64,000 bases of DNA, from NCBI RefSeq assembly GCF_900176165.1, contig NZ_FWWU01000008.1, positions 186,001 to 250,000 of the forward strand. The letters run 5' to 3'. The position numbers and the translations under genes are program-made. Of this stretch, positions 9,758-18,584 are shown piece after piece (position 1 is the first letter of the stretch; the number at the start of each line of letters is the position of its first letter). Under the pieces are notes generated by a model. It saw only the letters and a program-made list of their open reading frames with translations. It did not search any database and had not been told where the DNA came from. The DNA comes from Deinococcus hopiensis KR-140 (lineage in GTDB: Bacteria; Deinococcota; Deinococci; Deinococcales; Deinococcaceae).

Positions 9758-10252
9758 TTACTTGACTTGAGCACGGAAGCTGACCTTCATCTCGCTGCCC
9801 GCCTTCATCTCGCTGATCAGCCAACGCACCGCCTGATACTCGTTGGGCTTGGCCTCGACGTCCTTCGTTACGCTCTTGCCGTTCTCGGTGACAGTGACTT
9901 TCTTGGTGGGTGACGCGGCGTAGGTCTTGCCACCGTCAATGGAGTACTCGGTTCGCACCCCCGTTTGAGTTCCACCATCGGGCCCCTGGTACACCATCCC
10001 TGTGGGCACAGGCAAGCGCACCACGATGTTCTTTAACGTGCGGCTGGAGACGTTCCGGGCCACCACCGTTTGTGCCAGCAGGTCACCGGGGCGAACCTTC
10101 ACATAGTTGGGCGTACGTTGCTCACTGCTTTTGCCATCCACGGTGACGGTTCGGACAAGCGATTGGCTGTAATCCAGTGTGAGGGGAGAGGTGCCTTGCG
10201 CCAGGGCCACCCCCAGCAGACTGAGTAAGACGGTTGGGGTGAGGGGTTTCAT
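9758..10252 (-). CDS. Small secreted DUF11-like protein
   Basis: 164 aa. ATG at 10252 with AAGGAG 6 nt upstream (the preceding TTG is not needed). The signal peptide ends near GVALA. The mature part has one beta-sandwich unit: PGDLLAQTVVARNVSSRTLKNIVVRLPVPTG, then a strand pattern with SIDGGKTYAASP. This last motif also ends the large paralogues (YSTDGGTTWTAL), so it looks like a stand-alone copy of their C-terminal module. It is the first gene of the operon, 67 nt before the 742-aa protein, and may be its assembly partner. Confidence 0.8.
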   Translation of the reverse strand: MKPLTPTVLLSLLGVALAQGTSPLTLDYSQSLVRTVTVDGKSSEQRTPNYVKVRPGDLLAQTVVARNVSSRTLKNIVVRLPVPTGMVYQGPDGGTQTGVRTEYSIDGGKTYAASPTKKVTVTENGKSVTKDVEAKPNEYQAVRWLISEMKAGSEMKVSFRAQVK

Positions 10253-11061
10253 CAAGGACTCCTTAGGGGTGCGAAGAGGGCGATTCAGTTCGCCACTCCA
10301 GTCAGGCGAGGACTTTCGAAAAGGAGTGTAACGATGAGGTCCTTACAACCACCTCACCACAATGAGGAAGTATTAAGGTCTGCTTCTTAAGGGGAATCGC
10401 GAAATAAATCCTCCCATACGGCAAAAAATTGCTCTCCCGAGGAGGGTCCTTGCAAATCCTCTTAATGTTGATTGGGGAAGAAGGGGAACGAAGCCCGTGA
10501 GAAAGGAGGCCTGGACCGCAGGGGTCCAGGAAGCGAGAAGTCAAGGGGAATGTCGTGTGGGGCGTAGGTTCTTTGGTTGCCACTGGCAGACTGGTGGCGC
10601 GGAAAGTGGAGAAATGACGGGAGACCGCGCGGCTGTTGTGGGGGTCTACAGCGCTTGCGAAGTTTCCAAGACGCTTGTAAGGGAAAGAGACGTTCTGGCT
10701 GAGAACGTCACGGCAGGGCAAACTGAATATGGTCAGCGCCTACTGCGCCTTTGGCAATGGCAGGGGTAGACTGCTGGGCGCAGCGGTCATCAGAAGCAAA
10801 AGGGGCGGGCCTCAATTTCTGGCCCACCTGGTTGTATTGATTGGCTTTGATACAGAGCATTGAGTGAACCACCAGGGTGGTACCGGCCGCGCAGGCGTCC
10901 AGGACAGGGTGCAAGGTGGGCAGCAAGCTCGCCTGGTTCTGCTTGAGGTCTACACCCACTTCAACCGGCTCAACTCTCCTTGTGGCGGACGGCAAACGTC
11001 CCGACCCGGCAAGTATTACTTTGCTGGCCGCAACAAGGCGTGGAGTGACGGCCACAAAAAT
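10253..11061. other. Long upstream region of the surface operon
   Basis: About 800 bases without a convincing gene. The part next to 10252 is AT-rich and carries TTAAGG/CTTAAG/CTTAAT-like hexamers around 10372-10395, probably regulatory. Open frames at 10497-10769 (plus) and 10708-11082 (minus) have no start signal or recognisable product, and the latter runs through a terminator palindrome. Confidence 0.4.
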
Positions 11062-11104
11062 AAGAGCAGGCACGTCTCCCAAAGCTTTGGGAGACGTGCC
11101 TGCT
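11062..11104 (-). terminator. Perfect 40-bp palindrome acting as terminator
   Basis: Positions 11065-11104 are a perfect palindrome with no spacer, centred on AAAGCTTT. On the minus strand it is followed by CTTATTTTT. It lies 37 nt past the stop of the gene at 11142. A second small hairpin (CTGAGGCG gcaa CGCCTCAG) overlaps the stop codon. Confidence 0.8.
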
Positions 11105-11141
11105 GATAAGGTGCTTTGCTTCTCCCTGAGGCGGCAACGCC

Positions 11142-13217
11142 TCAGCCCAGGGTCACCACGAAGTCCAATTGCAAGGTGCTGTTGGGCCCCAGGGTATCCG
11201 GCACGTTGTCGTGATCGGTGTCGACCGCCACCTGATAGTTGGTTCCCGCCGCCTTACTGGTGATAGCGGTGGTGAGTGCCGTCCAGGTTGTCCCGCCGTC
11301 CGTGCTGTAGATGGTGTCAGCGTCTGCAACGGCTGTACCATTTCTGGTCAAGGCGATGGAATTCAAGGTGGTATTGGTGGGGACAGTGTCCTTTATGAAG
11401 AACTTCGTGACGTTGGTGTTATAGACGTTTTTGGCGATGATTCGGTAGCTGACATTGGTTTTGAGCGATGCCGTCGTTTGGGCCAGGGTGTAACCAGCCG
11501 GGTTGGTCAGGCCGCTGTTACTTTCAGTTTCTGTACCTGCCACCACACCGCTCTTCGCCGTGAACTTCGCCATCACAACGCCCTTGTTGCTGGGGGTGGA
11601 AGCGAAGATCAGCGGCACAGTGATGGTGTCGTTGGTATCTGTGGCCGTAGCCGTACTGGTTGCGCCTGTGGCCGTTTGCGTGAACGCCGGGGTTACGCCC
11701 TTGAGTGCGTTGCTGGGAACGTTGACGGTGGCGATCACACAGCCAGTCGCTCCAGAGGCCAACGCCAGAGGGAGGGTGCCGTTTGCTGAACCACTGCAAG
11801 TGGCGTCGGCCGTATAGGTCACGGCGACGTTTTGTGTGGAGATGGTGCCGCTGGCATCCACGACCTGGAACTGCACCTGTTGGGAGGAGAAGGAGAAGGT
11901 ATCCGATGCCCCACCACTGTTTTTAATCTGCATGTTGACCGAAGCGGTCGAACCTGGGGACACACTGGGATTGGGGTTCAGAGAGGCGTCAGGACCTGTG
12001 TTTGTCTTATCACCGAACAGCAGTCCGGGGACATTGACCGTGTTCGTCGTGGTGTCTTCAGCAGTGGTGTTTACATCGCTCAGACTCTCAATGCTGAGCA
12101 CAAAGTTCTGTGCACCGGCAGTGGAACCGTAGATCACGACCGTGCGGACGTCCGCCGTGCTCCCTGAGGGAACGTTTTGCACCTGCACCGCACCGCTGAC
12201 CAACTTGTAGGTAATGCCGCCCTCGGTGACCCCTCCCGCCGTAATAGTGGCGCCACTGGGCGTCTTGAACTCGACCGTTCCCCCCGTAGGCGTGGTGGAG
12301 GTCAAGACGTAGCTGTCCGTAAGGGCACCCGTATTCTTGAGGGTATTGATAAAAGTGGTGGTGGTGCTGCCGAAGGCAACCGCGGCCGTCTGCGTATCGC
12401 CCGAACGGGAGATCGTGACGGTGTTCTGGCTGGGATCGGTGTAGCTGCCGCTTGCGCCAGCCGCTGGGTAAGTACTCGGGCCCACGACAGCGGTGGGGCT
12501 GTAGGTCGTGGCGCGGGTGTACTGCAAGTCTCCGTTCGTGGCCGGCGTACCTGGTGTGTTCTGGTTGGAGCTTTCGTTGTAGGCCGTGTAACTGAGGGTG
12601 GTGCCGCCCACAACGACGCTGCCGGCGGGGGCCGTTCCCTTTGGGGTGGCCGAGTACTGCGCACCGCTTGGCGCATTGTCCGGCAGGGTGATGACCTGCA
12701 CGATGCCCTGGGTGCCACCGTTGGTCAGGGTGACCGAGGTGATCGGCGTGTTGCTGTCGGGCGTACCGTCCTCGTTGGTATCGAGGAAATACTGGACGCC
12801 ACCCGCGCCGTTCGATGGAGCCGTGGCGGGAAGTGCGGTGGCGCTGCCAGTGGTATCCGCAGACAGATTCACGACGTAGTTGTTGACGTTGCCGTTGTTC
12901 ACGACGCGGTACTTGGTCGTTACCGTCCCAGCCGGCAAAATATTACCCTTGTCATAGGTGGCTGCTGGGGTGGTGGCCGAGGTGTCATCGGCGCTGCTGT
13001 CACTGTAAAGAACATCAAAACCAGTAACAGGGTTTACCAAGGTCGTGACCGTGTTGGACGTCGTGGTCAAGCCCGTAACGCCACCACCAGGGTCGTCGTA
13101 GACGGACGTGGCAGTGTTGTTGATTGCCGTACCTGCAGTTGTCCCTGCGCTTGCAGCGTGGGCCCCTCCCAGCGCCAGAGCGGCCATTAGTGCCAGTGTT
13201 GTCCTCTTCGTGTTCAT
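11142..13217 (-). CDS. Secreted surface protein, paralogue 2 of 3
   Basis: 691 aa. ATG at 13217 preceded by GAGGAGAAGAGG. The signal peptide ends at AHAAS. The mature start AGTTAGTAINNTATSVYDDP matches paralogues 1 and 3. It is closest to paralogue 3 and shares the segments GLLFGDKTNTGPDASLNPNP and KFFIKDTVPTNTTL and the C-terminal YSTDGGTTWTALTTAI. Low-complexity Thr/Asn/Gly beta-rich sequence with few Cys. Probably a cell-wall or outer-layer structural protein. It has its own terminator and an AT-rich upstream region, so it is probably a single-gene unit. Confidence 0.85.
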   Translation of the reverse strand: MNTKRTTLALMAALALGGAHAASAGTTAGTAINNTATSVYDDPGGGVTGLTTTSNTVTTLVNPVTGFDVLYSDSSADDTSATTPAATYDKGNILPAGTVTTKYRVVNNGNVNNYVVNLSADTTGSATALPATAPSNGAGGVQYFLDTNEDGTPDSNTPITSVTLTNGGTQGIVQVITLPDNAPSGAQYSATPKGTAPAGSVVVGGTTLSYTAYNESSNQNTPGTPATNGDLQYTRATTYSPTAVVGPSTYPAAGASGSYTDPSQNTVTISRSGDTQTAAVAFGSTTTTFINTLKNTGALTDSYVLTSTTPTGGTVEFKTPSGATITAGGVTEGGITYKLVSGAVQVQNVPSGSTADVRTVVIYGSTAGAQNFVLSIESLSDVNTTAEDTTTNTVNVPGLLFGDKTNTGPDASLNPNPSVSPGSTASVNMQIKNSGGASDTFSFSSQQVQFQVVDASGTISTQNVAVTYTADATCSGSANGTLPLALASGATGCVIATVNVPSNALKGVTPAFTQTATGATSTATATDTNDTITVPLIFASTPSNKGVVMAKFTAKSGVVAGTETESNSGLTNPAGYTLAQTTASLKTNVSYRIIAKNVYNTNVTKFFIKDTVPTNTTLNSIALTRNGTAVADADTIYSTDGGTTWTALTTAITSKAAGTNYQVAVDTDHDNVPDTLGPNSTLQLDFVVTLG

Positions 13218-13515
13218 CCTCTTCTCCTCACTCTGGTGCTGAGTGGACGGGACATGACCAAAAGCGGCCCGTATCACCCAGAGCCTACTGGGAGCAGCGT
13301 AAAGAGAAGTTCCTTACAGGCAGCTCACAAATAAATAAAGCGTGAGAGAGGAGTTAAGATATTAAAACAAGGGGAAGGGCCTGCTAGACGGTGTTCCGCG
13401 CATGTAACATTCCGGAGAGCTCCTTTTCCCCTTAAGCTAAACCTTAAGAGGAAAGGTCAGAAACGCTTGGTGATCATCGCTTCAGGCACGTCCTCCGCCA
13501 ACAAACACGCCTCAT
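13218..13515. other. Upstream region of paralogue 2
   Basis: AT-rich stretch 13325-13365 (TTAAGATATTAAAA) and a TTAAG-rich imperfect palindrome around 13430-13452 (CTTAAGctaaacCTTAAG). A promoter and operator for the minus-strand gene are likely here. No gene was found. Confidence 0.4.
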
Positions 13516-13754
13516 GGGACACTTGCCCCAGGTGAGTGGTTTCCCGAGCTCGGGGAGGTCGAGGAGAACTTCGACCAGGACAGCTTTCTGTTCTCTCTCA
13601 TTCAGGGGTCCAGAAGCCTACTCCCATGGCAGGTGACCCACCAGTGGACCGTATGACGTGGACCTCTATGATAAGAGAACAGAGAACTGTCCTGGTCGAA
13701 ATTCCTCTCGACCTCCCCGAGCTCGGGAAACCACTCACCTGGGGCAAGTGTCCC
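13516..13754. repeat. 81-bp inverted repeat with 77-bp spacer
   Basis: Arm 13516-13596 and arm 13674-13754 are reverse complements over 81 bp with 5 mismatches by hand alignment (about 94 percent). Both arms run through GGGACACTTGCCCCAGG to AGAGAAC. The minus-strand frame across the right arm extends to 13855 (RVQLTQALRAQILRYPSQ) and looks like the start of a protein, so the arms may be two opposed fragments of one decayed gene, perhaps a transposase. Function not established. Confidence 0.75.
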
Positions 13755-14037
13755 ACCAGCGCTTTCATGTCCCTGGCCAACCTGTGAATCTGCGAGGGGT
13801 AGCGCAGGATCTGAGCCCTGAGGGCTTGGGTCAGCTGCACACGCAGGTCCAACAACTGACAGAAGCGGGTCCGGCCGTCTTCGGGGCCTCGACGGTTCCC
13901 AGCCTGCCGAGACAGGTAAAGCGCTTCATCGCTGCTTGCGCGTCATCCAACGGGTACTCCAGGCGTCGCCGAGGACAAACAAGTAGAAAAGTCGAAAAAT
14001 ACCGATCTTTAGAAAATGCTTCTACTATACTCATCAT

Positions 14038-14280
14038 ATGTTTAAAAAGCAGTTGAGGGCTGCGTTTGTAGAGGGGCCTCCGTTTGCAATCGCTGGAGGA
14101 ACCCTCGTGTCCATTGCAGCCGGAAACTGGCACTTCCTGGAATACGCGATGCTCCTCTTGGGCTTCGCTTTCATCGTGCTTTGCTTGCAGCCTCACTACT
14201 GTCAATTGCGGCTGAGAGTTAAGTACGCGCATCTCAACCGCCTGACGTATCTCAAAAACTCTTCCAAAGACTGCCAGTAA
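14038..14280 (+). CDS. Small two-helix membrane protein
   Basis: 80 aa. ATG at 14038 lies exactly 6 nt after TATACT, so the mRNA is probably leaderless. Residues about 15-33 and 36-53 are hydrophobic (AIAGGTLVSIAAG, AMLLLGFAFIVLCL), followed by a basic tail (RLRVKYAHLNR). No family recognised. It converges on and overlaps the frameshifted minus-strand gene ending at 14252. Confidence 0.65.
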   Translation: MFKKQLRAAFVEGPPFAIAGGTLVSIAAGNWHFLEYAMLLLGFAFIVLCLQPHYCQLRLRVKYAHLNRLTYLKNSSKDCQ

Positions 14281-14559
14281 GCGCCTCCTGCGCGGCCACC
14301 AGGTTTTCGTACGCCAGGTTCCGCACCCATCCAGTTCCCGGTACTCATCCAGGGACCGGCACCAACCCAGGTCCGTGAGGTAGCCCTTCTGGACGGCCTC
14401 GTCGATGTTCTGGGCCCGCTTGTCCCGCGCCCGAAGTCCCTGCAGCATCTGGGCTACCTCATAGGTGTGCTGGCTCACAGGGCACGCCGAGGCGTGGCTG
14501 AGCGGGTCAGCAAGGGCCTGTACCGCATCCGGTAAGGAGGCGAGCAGCGAGGGCGTCAC
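14252..14559 (-). pseudogene. Frameshifted small conserved protein
   Basis: From GTG 14559 the frame reads a coherent helical protein (TYEVAQMLQGLRARDKRAQN, YLTDLGWCRSLDEYRELD). Near 14337 coherence jumps to another frame (WVRNLAYENLVAAQEAL, then a stop at 14252). One extra base would restore about 102 residues. Either a real frameshift or a sequencing error. No function assigned. Confidence 0.5.
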
Positions 14560-14621
14560 GAGGCACCGCCTTTTAAGAAAACAGTGCCATCCTCAGCGTG
14601 CACCGTGTCTAAGCTGCTGTC

Positions 14622-14834
14622 ATGGAATTTTTCGTGCCCGACACGCACCTCACGCGTATAAAGCACACACCTGATGGACAGACCGAACTGACGATGCTGT
14701 TGGAAGTTGGACGTCCTCAGGTTGGCGACCTCCTGATCAGTTCGGCGGACACCTGGAAGGTGACGAAGCTTGTTCCCAGGGTTGGCGAGCTTCGTGCCCT
14801 CGTTAGAAAGACACATAACTCTCGCTGGCGCTGA
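14622..14834 (+). CDS. Small hypothetical protein
   Basis: 70 aa. ATG at 14622 follows TAAGCT by 6 nt, the leaderless arrangement seen repeatedly in this window. Begins MEFFVPDTHLTRIKH and is mostly beta-type with charged ends. No signal peptide or membrane segment. Unknown family. Confidence 0.55.
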   Translation: MEFFVPDTHLTRIKHTPDGQTELTMLLEVGRPQVGDLLISSADTWKVTKLVPRVGELRALVRKTHNSRWR

Positions 14835-14902
14835 GGTCATGAGGCGCCGCCCAGCACGGATCTTGTAACAAAAATGAAGGAATAATCAACTAAGCTGGAT
14901 CT

Positions 14903-15130
14903 ATGCAGCAAGTGGCTGAGAGTTACGGCCCTGAACTCCTGACTCTGATTCAGGAGGTACAGAACAGACGTCCCGACACTGCTGTCCTGATCGGCGATCT
15001 GCTGGAACGCATGCGCCCTCACCACCCCGAAGCGACACCCGCCGCATTGCGTCTGGCCGTCTGCCTGCTCAAACGAAAAGGGCTCATTGAACACCGCGGC
15101 CCTGGCCTCTACCGCTTCCCCCACAACTAG
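14903..15130 (+). CDS. Small winged-helix-like protein
   Basis: 75 aa. ATG at 14903 lies 6 nt after TAAGCT (leaderless). Predicted helices (ELLTLIQEVQNRR, VLIGDLLERMR, PAALRLAVCLLKRKGLI) followed by a short wing (EHRGPGLYRF) resemble a compact winged helix-turn-helix, so a DNA-binding role is plausible. A terminator follows at 15218-15247. Confidence 0.6.
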   Translation: MQQVAESYGPELLTLIQEVQNRRPDTAVLIGDLLERMRPHHPEATPAALRLAVCLLKRKGLIEHRGPGLYRFPHN

Positions 15131-15217
15131 TGGGTCACTTGCTATAGGTGTAGGTATTCACGGGACGACCTGAAGGGTCGTCGCTCCAGACCTTCCCAGA
15201 GGGGGCCACCCAGCATA

Positions 15218-15247
15218 GGCTCGCTGACAACGAGCCCTTCTTTTTCC
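15218..15247 (+). terminator. Rho-independent terminator
   Basis: GGCTCG, 7-nt loop, CGAGCC, then CTTCTTTTTCC on the plus strand, about 90 nt after the winged-helix-like gene. Confidence 0.75.
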
Positions 15248-15299
15248 TTCCCAAACGAACGGGGTCGGGTGCGCGTTTCATCCCCTTGCGGTTGCTTCC

Positions 15300-15994
15300 A
15301 ACCACACAATGATTTGCATTGGGCTGCTTGTCCGTGTGTCGCCTTGATCTCGGTACCGCTCGAAAACGGGTGAGAGCCGCGGCGAGGCGGGCACTTCACG
15401 CGACTTGTGCCCTTTGCCGGACCATCAGCCGGGCATCATCCTCGCCGAGGTGCCCGCCTCGCCATCGGAGGGACAGCGCCTCATCGGTCCGCACCCCCGT
15501 GTGGGCCAGCAGCAGCAGCAGCGCCCACACCTCCAGGTGGCGCGCCGAACGTTTCGGATCACGGCTCACCTGGTCGCGCGCTTTTTCCAGGACGTCCTCC
15601 ATCCGCCGCCTTGGGTACGGCGCATTCTTTTCCAGCGGGTGCCGGCGGTCTTTGGGCACGCGCGACCCTTCGAAGGGAACGGCCTTCGTCGCGCCGACCT
15701 CGCGCAGGGTCGCATAGAGGGTACGTCCCGCGGCGGCGCGGGCCTGGACGGTGGCGATGCTTTTGCCGGAAGCGAGCAGGCTGTTGACGTACCCCTGCAC
15801 GTTCTCGCGTTCCGGGGACAGGACAGTCCAGGCGTGCTCAGCCATGAACGTGGTTAATTGCCTGACGCCGGTGCGGTAGCTCATCCGGGTGTGCGGACGG
15901 ACGAGCAACCCGGCCTGGGCATGCTGGGTGAGGTACCACTCGGCGATCTCCCACAAGGTTGCCCCCGTCTTTTTCGGCGCAGGCCTTTACCGCC
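15300..15994 (-). pseudogene. Tyrosine recombinase remnant
   Basis: Decayed copy of the intact recombinase at 38000-39013. The middle (15396-15956) is one open frame and nearly identical in protein (WYLTQHAQAGLL, ENVQGYVNSLLASGKSIATV). A frameshift near 15965 disconnects the N-terminus, and after GEDDARLMVR the frame is lost, with homology trailing to about 15300. The catalytic H-x-x-R, H and Tyr region is missing, so it cannot be active. It sits between two surface-protein paralogues. Confidence 0.85.
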
Positions 15995-16009
15995 CAGCCA
16001 AGTCAAAGA

Positions 16010-16036
16010 GAGCCCGCCCCTGTTCGGGGCGGGCTC
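16010..16036 (-). terminator. Terminator of paralogue 3
   Basis: GAGCCCGCCCC and GGGGCGGGCTC stem; on the minus strand it is followed by TCTTTGACTT. 13 nt past the stop at 16049. Confidence 0.8.
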
Positions 16037-16048
16037 AACTGAAGTGAT

Positions 16049-18088
16049 TTAGTTGATCTTGGTGACAAGGTCGAGTTCAAGTTTGGAGTTAGGACCCAGG
16101 CTGTCCGGGATGTTGTTGTTGTCCGCGTCCATTCCCACGAGATAGGTCGTTCCGGCCGCCTTGATGGCGATGGCCGTGGTGAGCCGGGTCCACGTGGTCC
16201 CATTGTCCGTGCTGTAAATTGTATTGGCGCTCGTGACCGCCGCACCATTCAGGGTCAGGCCGATAGACTGCAAGGTCGTGTTCGCAGGCACGGTGTCCCT
16301 GAGAAAGAACTTCGTCACGCTGGTGTTGTACACGTTCTTCGCCAAGATCCGGTAGCTGATGTTGCTTCCAGGCAAGACCGTGGTCTGGCCCAGGGTGTAG
16401 TTCGCCGGGTTGGTAAGTCCCGTGTTGGGCTCGATCTCGCTCCCTGCAGTCACGCCCGCCTTTGCAGTGAACTTCGAGATCAACACGCCCTTATTGCTGG
16501 GGGTGGTGGGGAACGTCAGGGTCACATTGACCGTGTCGTTGGTGTCCTGCGCGGTAATCGTGCTGGTACCGAGCAGGGTTTGCGTGAGGGTGGGGGTCTG
16601 CCCCTTGAGCGCGTTGCTGGGCACCGCCACTGTGGCGATCACACAAGCGGTGTCTCCAGAAGCCACCGTCAGGGGGAGAGTCTCGCCCGCGTCGGTGGTG
16701 CCATTGCAGTTCTCATCAGCAGCGTACGTGACAGGAACGTTCTGCGTGGTGATGTTGCCGCTGGCGTCCACGACCTGGAAGGCCACCTGAGTACTCGTGA
16801 ACGAGTACGTATCGCTTGAGGCGCCCGCGTTGTTGACCTGCATGAGGAGATTGGCTGTCGAACCCGGGGCGACTGAGGGATTGGGGTTTTGCGTGGCGTC
16901 GGGGCCCGTGTTGGTCTTGTCACCGAACAGGACTTGCGGCACGAGAACAACGTGGTTCGTCCCGTCTTCCTCGCTGGTGTCGAAGTCGCTGGTGCTCTCG
17001 ATGGTCACGTAAACGCCCAGACTAGTGGTCGAGGCAGCGTACGTAACGACCGTCTGGTAGTTGGCCGTGCCACCTGCAGGGACGTTCTTGACTGTGGGTG
17101 TCCCGCTGCTGTCCGTCACATAGATGACGCCGTTTTCGGTGACGGGCGTGTTCGTGATGGCAGCGCCGCTCGGCGTCTTGAAGACCACGCCGGCGGTCAC
17201 AGTGGTGAGGGTGAAGTTATCGGTGAGTGCGCCCTTGTTCTTGATGGTGTCGATGAAGGTGACGGTGGTGGTGCCCGACCCCACCGTGGCGATCTGCGCG
17301 TCCCCCTGCCTCGCGATGCTGGTGGTGGGCGTGGTGGGATCTGCGTACGTACCGGTGCCGTTTCCGTCAGGGTAGTTGTTCGGACCCACCACCGCTGCGG
17401 GGATGTAGGCGTTGACCGTGGTGGGCTGCAAGTCGCCCGAGGTGGGGGACACACCGGGCGTGTTCTGGTTCGAAGTTTCGTTGTACGCGCTGTAACTCAC
17501 GCCGTTGATGCTTCCGCCCGGATTGCTGCCCATGGGACTGGCCACATACTGCTGGCCACGACCTGAGGAACTCGGCACGGGGATGGCCTGGACGATGTCC
17601 TTGTATCCACCGTTGGTGAGGGTAACGGAGGTGATGGGGCTGTTGAGGTCGTCGGGCACACCGTCGCGGTCAGCGTCGAGATAGTACCGGACGTTGCTGG
17701 CGCTGCCGTTGGCAATGATGTTGACGACGTAGTTGTCGATGTTGCTGTTGTTGACGACGCGGTAGGTGGTGTAGACGGTCGTTCCGGGGAGGATGTTGGG
17801 TTTGGTGTAGTTGGCTGGCGCATTCGCGTAAGCCACGTCGTCGGTACTGCCGTCACCGTACAGGATGTCGAAGCCAGTAATGGCATTGACCTTCGTGGTG
17901 ACGGTGTTGGAAGTGGACGTGAGGGGAGTGTTGCCACCAGTGGGGTCGTCAAAGACGGCGTCAGCGATGTTGGTGATGCTTGTGCCGGCGTTCGTTCCAG
18001 CACTGGTACCGGTGGCGAGGGGAACGGCGGCGGCGGCGCTGCCCAGGGCGAGGGCGGCCATCAAAGTGAGGAGACGGGAATAAGTCAT
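16049..18088 (-). CDS. Secreted surface protein, paralogue 3 of 3
   Basis: 679 aa. ATG at 18088 with AGGAG 7 nt upstream; the longer open frame adds no signal sequence. Signal peptide MTYSRLLTLMAALALGSAAA. The mature start AGTNAGTSITNIADAVFDDP and the segments LFGDKTNTGPDATQNPNP, NVYNTSVTKFFLRDTVP and YSTDNGTTWTRLTTAI match paralogue 2 almost block by block. Beta-rich, Thr/Asn/Gly rich, few Cys. Probably an extracellular structural protein. Transcribed alone, with its own terminator and an AT-rich promoter region. Confidence 0.85.
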   Translation of the reverse strand: MTYSRLLTLMAALALGSAAAAVPLATGTSAGTNAGTSITNIADAVFDDPTGGNTPLTSTSNTVTTKVNAITGFDILYGDGSTDDVAYANAPANYTKPNILPGTTVYTTYRVVNNSNIDNYVVNIIANGSASNVRYYLDADRDGVPDDLNSPITSVTLTNGGYKDIVQAIPVPSSSGRGQQYVASPMGSNPGGSINGVSYSAYNETSNQNTPGVSPTSGDLQPTTVNAYIPAAVVGPNNYPDGNGTGTYADPTTPTTSIARQGDAQIATVGSGTTTVTFIDTIKNKGALTDNFTLTTVTAGVVFKTPSGAAITNTPVTENGVIYVTDSSGTPTVKNVPAGGTANYQTVVTYAASTTSLGVYVTIESTSDFDTSEEDGTNHVVLVPQVLFGDKTNTGPDATQNPNPSVAPGSTANLLMQVNNAGASSDTYSFTSTQVAFQVVDASGNITTQNVPVTYAADENCNGTTDAGETLPLTVASGDTACVIATVAVPSNALKGQTPTLTQTLLGTSTITAQDTNDTVNVTLTFPTTPSNKGVLISKFTAKAGVTAGSEIEPNTGLTNPANYTLGQTTVLPGSNISYRILAKNVYNTSVTKFFLRDTVPANTTLQSIGLTLNGAAVTSANTIYSTDNGTTWTRLTTAIAIKAAGTTYLVGMDADNNNIPDSLGPNSKLELDLVTKIN

Positions 18089-18584
18089 GGAGGGACTCCT
18101 GGAAGGGGCGAGGAGGAAATGTACGAACGCAGCGGTGAGCTCGCCCGGTGTCTTCATCCATCTTAATGAGAGAAAAATAACAGAGTAATAACAGTGGAGT
18201 AAATTTCTGACGAAGCCTTAATATCGCGTCTGTGGAGGATTTTCTCTCCAGGACCAAGGAAATGTCGAATTTTTGATTTTGCCCAGCCTTTATTTTCTTA
18301 AGCTTGAGCAGGACACAGTGACATTTCAGTGGGGCAGAGGTGGGGGTAAGGCGGCTATTTAGCAGCTCCCTGACAGCCTGAACCTGGTCTGTCAAGTTGG
18401 CTGAGGAAAAGACCCTAAGAAGGGGATGGGAGGCGGCCATCCACGTGACTGGCCTGCAACGTTTGGCACAACTCCCGGGCCGGCCGGGTCTTGAGTGCGC
18501 CGAGTACCGCCCGTTTCGTCTTCCGCTCTTGCTCCTTCTTCGCCACACATGCTTTGGTACGCTCCTCACAACGCAGGTGGGTTG
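18089..18584. promoter_or_regulatory. Upstream region of paralogue 3
   Basis: AT-rich 18165-18235 with TAACAGAGTAATAACAG repeats and, on the plus strand, TCTGAC-GAAGC-CTTAAT (18208-18224). This resembles the boxes before the two response-regulator genes (TCTAAT-AAAGC-CTTAAT). Its 11-nt repeat spacing suits an OmpR/PhoB-type regulator. The rest to 18584 holds no supported gene. Confidence 0.45.

Noticed and set aside
10708..11082. 124-aa minus-strand frame
   Set aside because: Crosses the palindromic terminator, with no start signal or recognisable protein.
12177..13190. 337-aa plus-strand frame
   Set aside because: Antisense to surface paralogue 2, with shadow composition.
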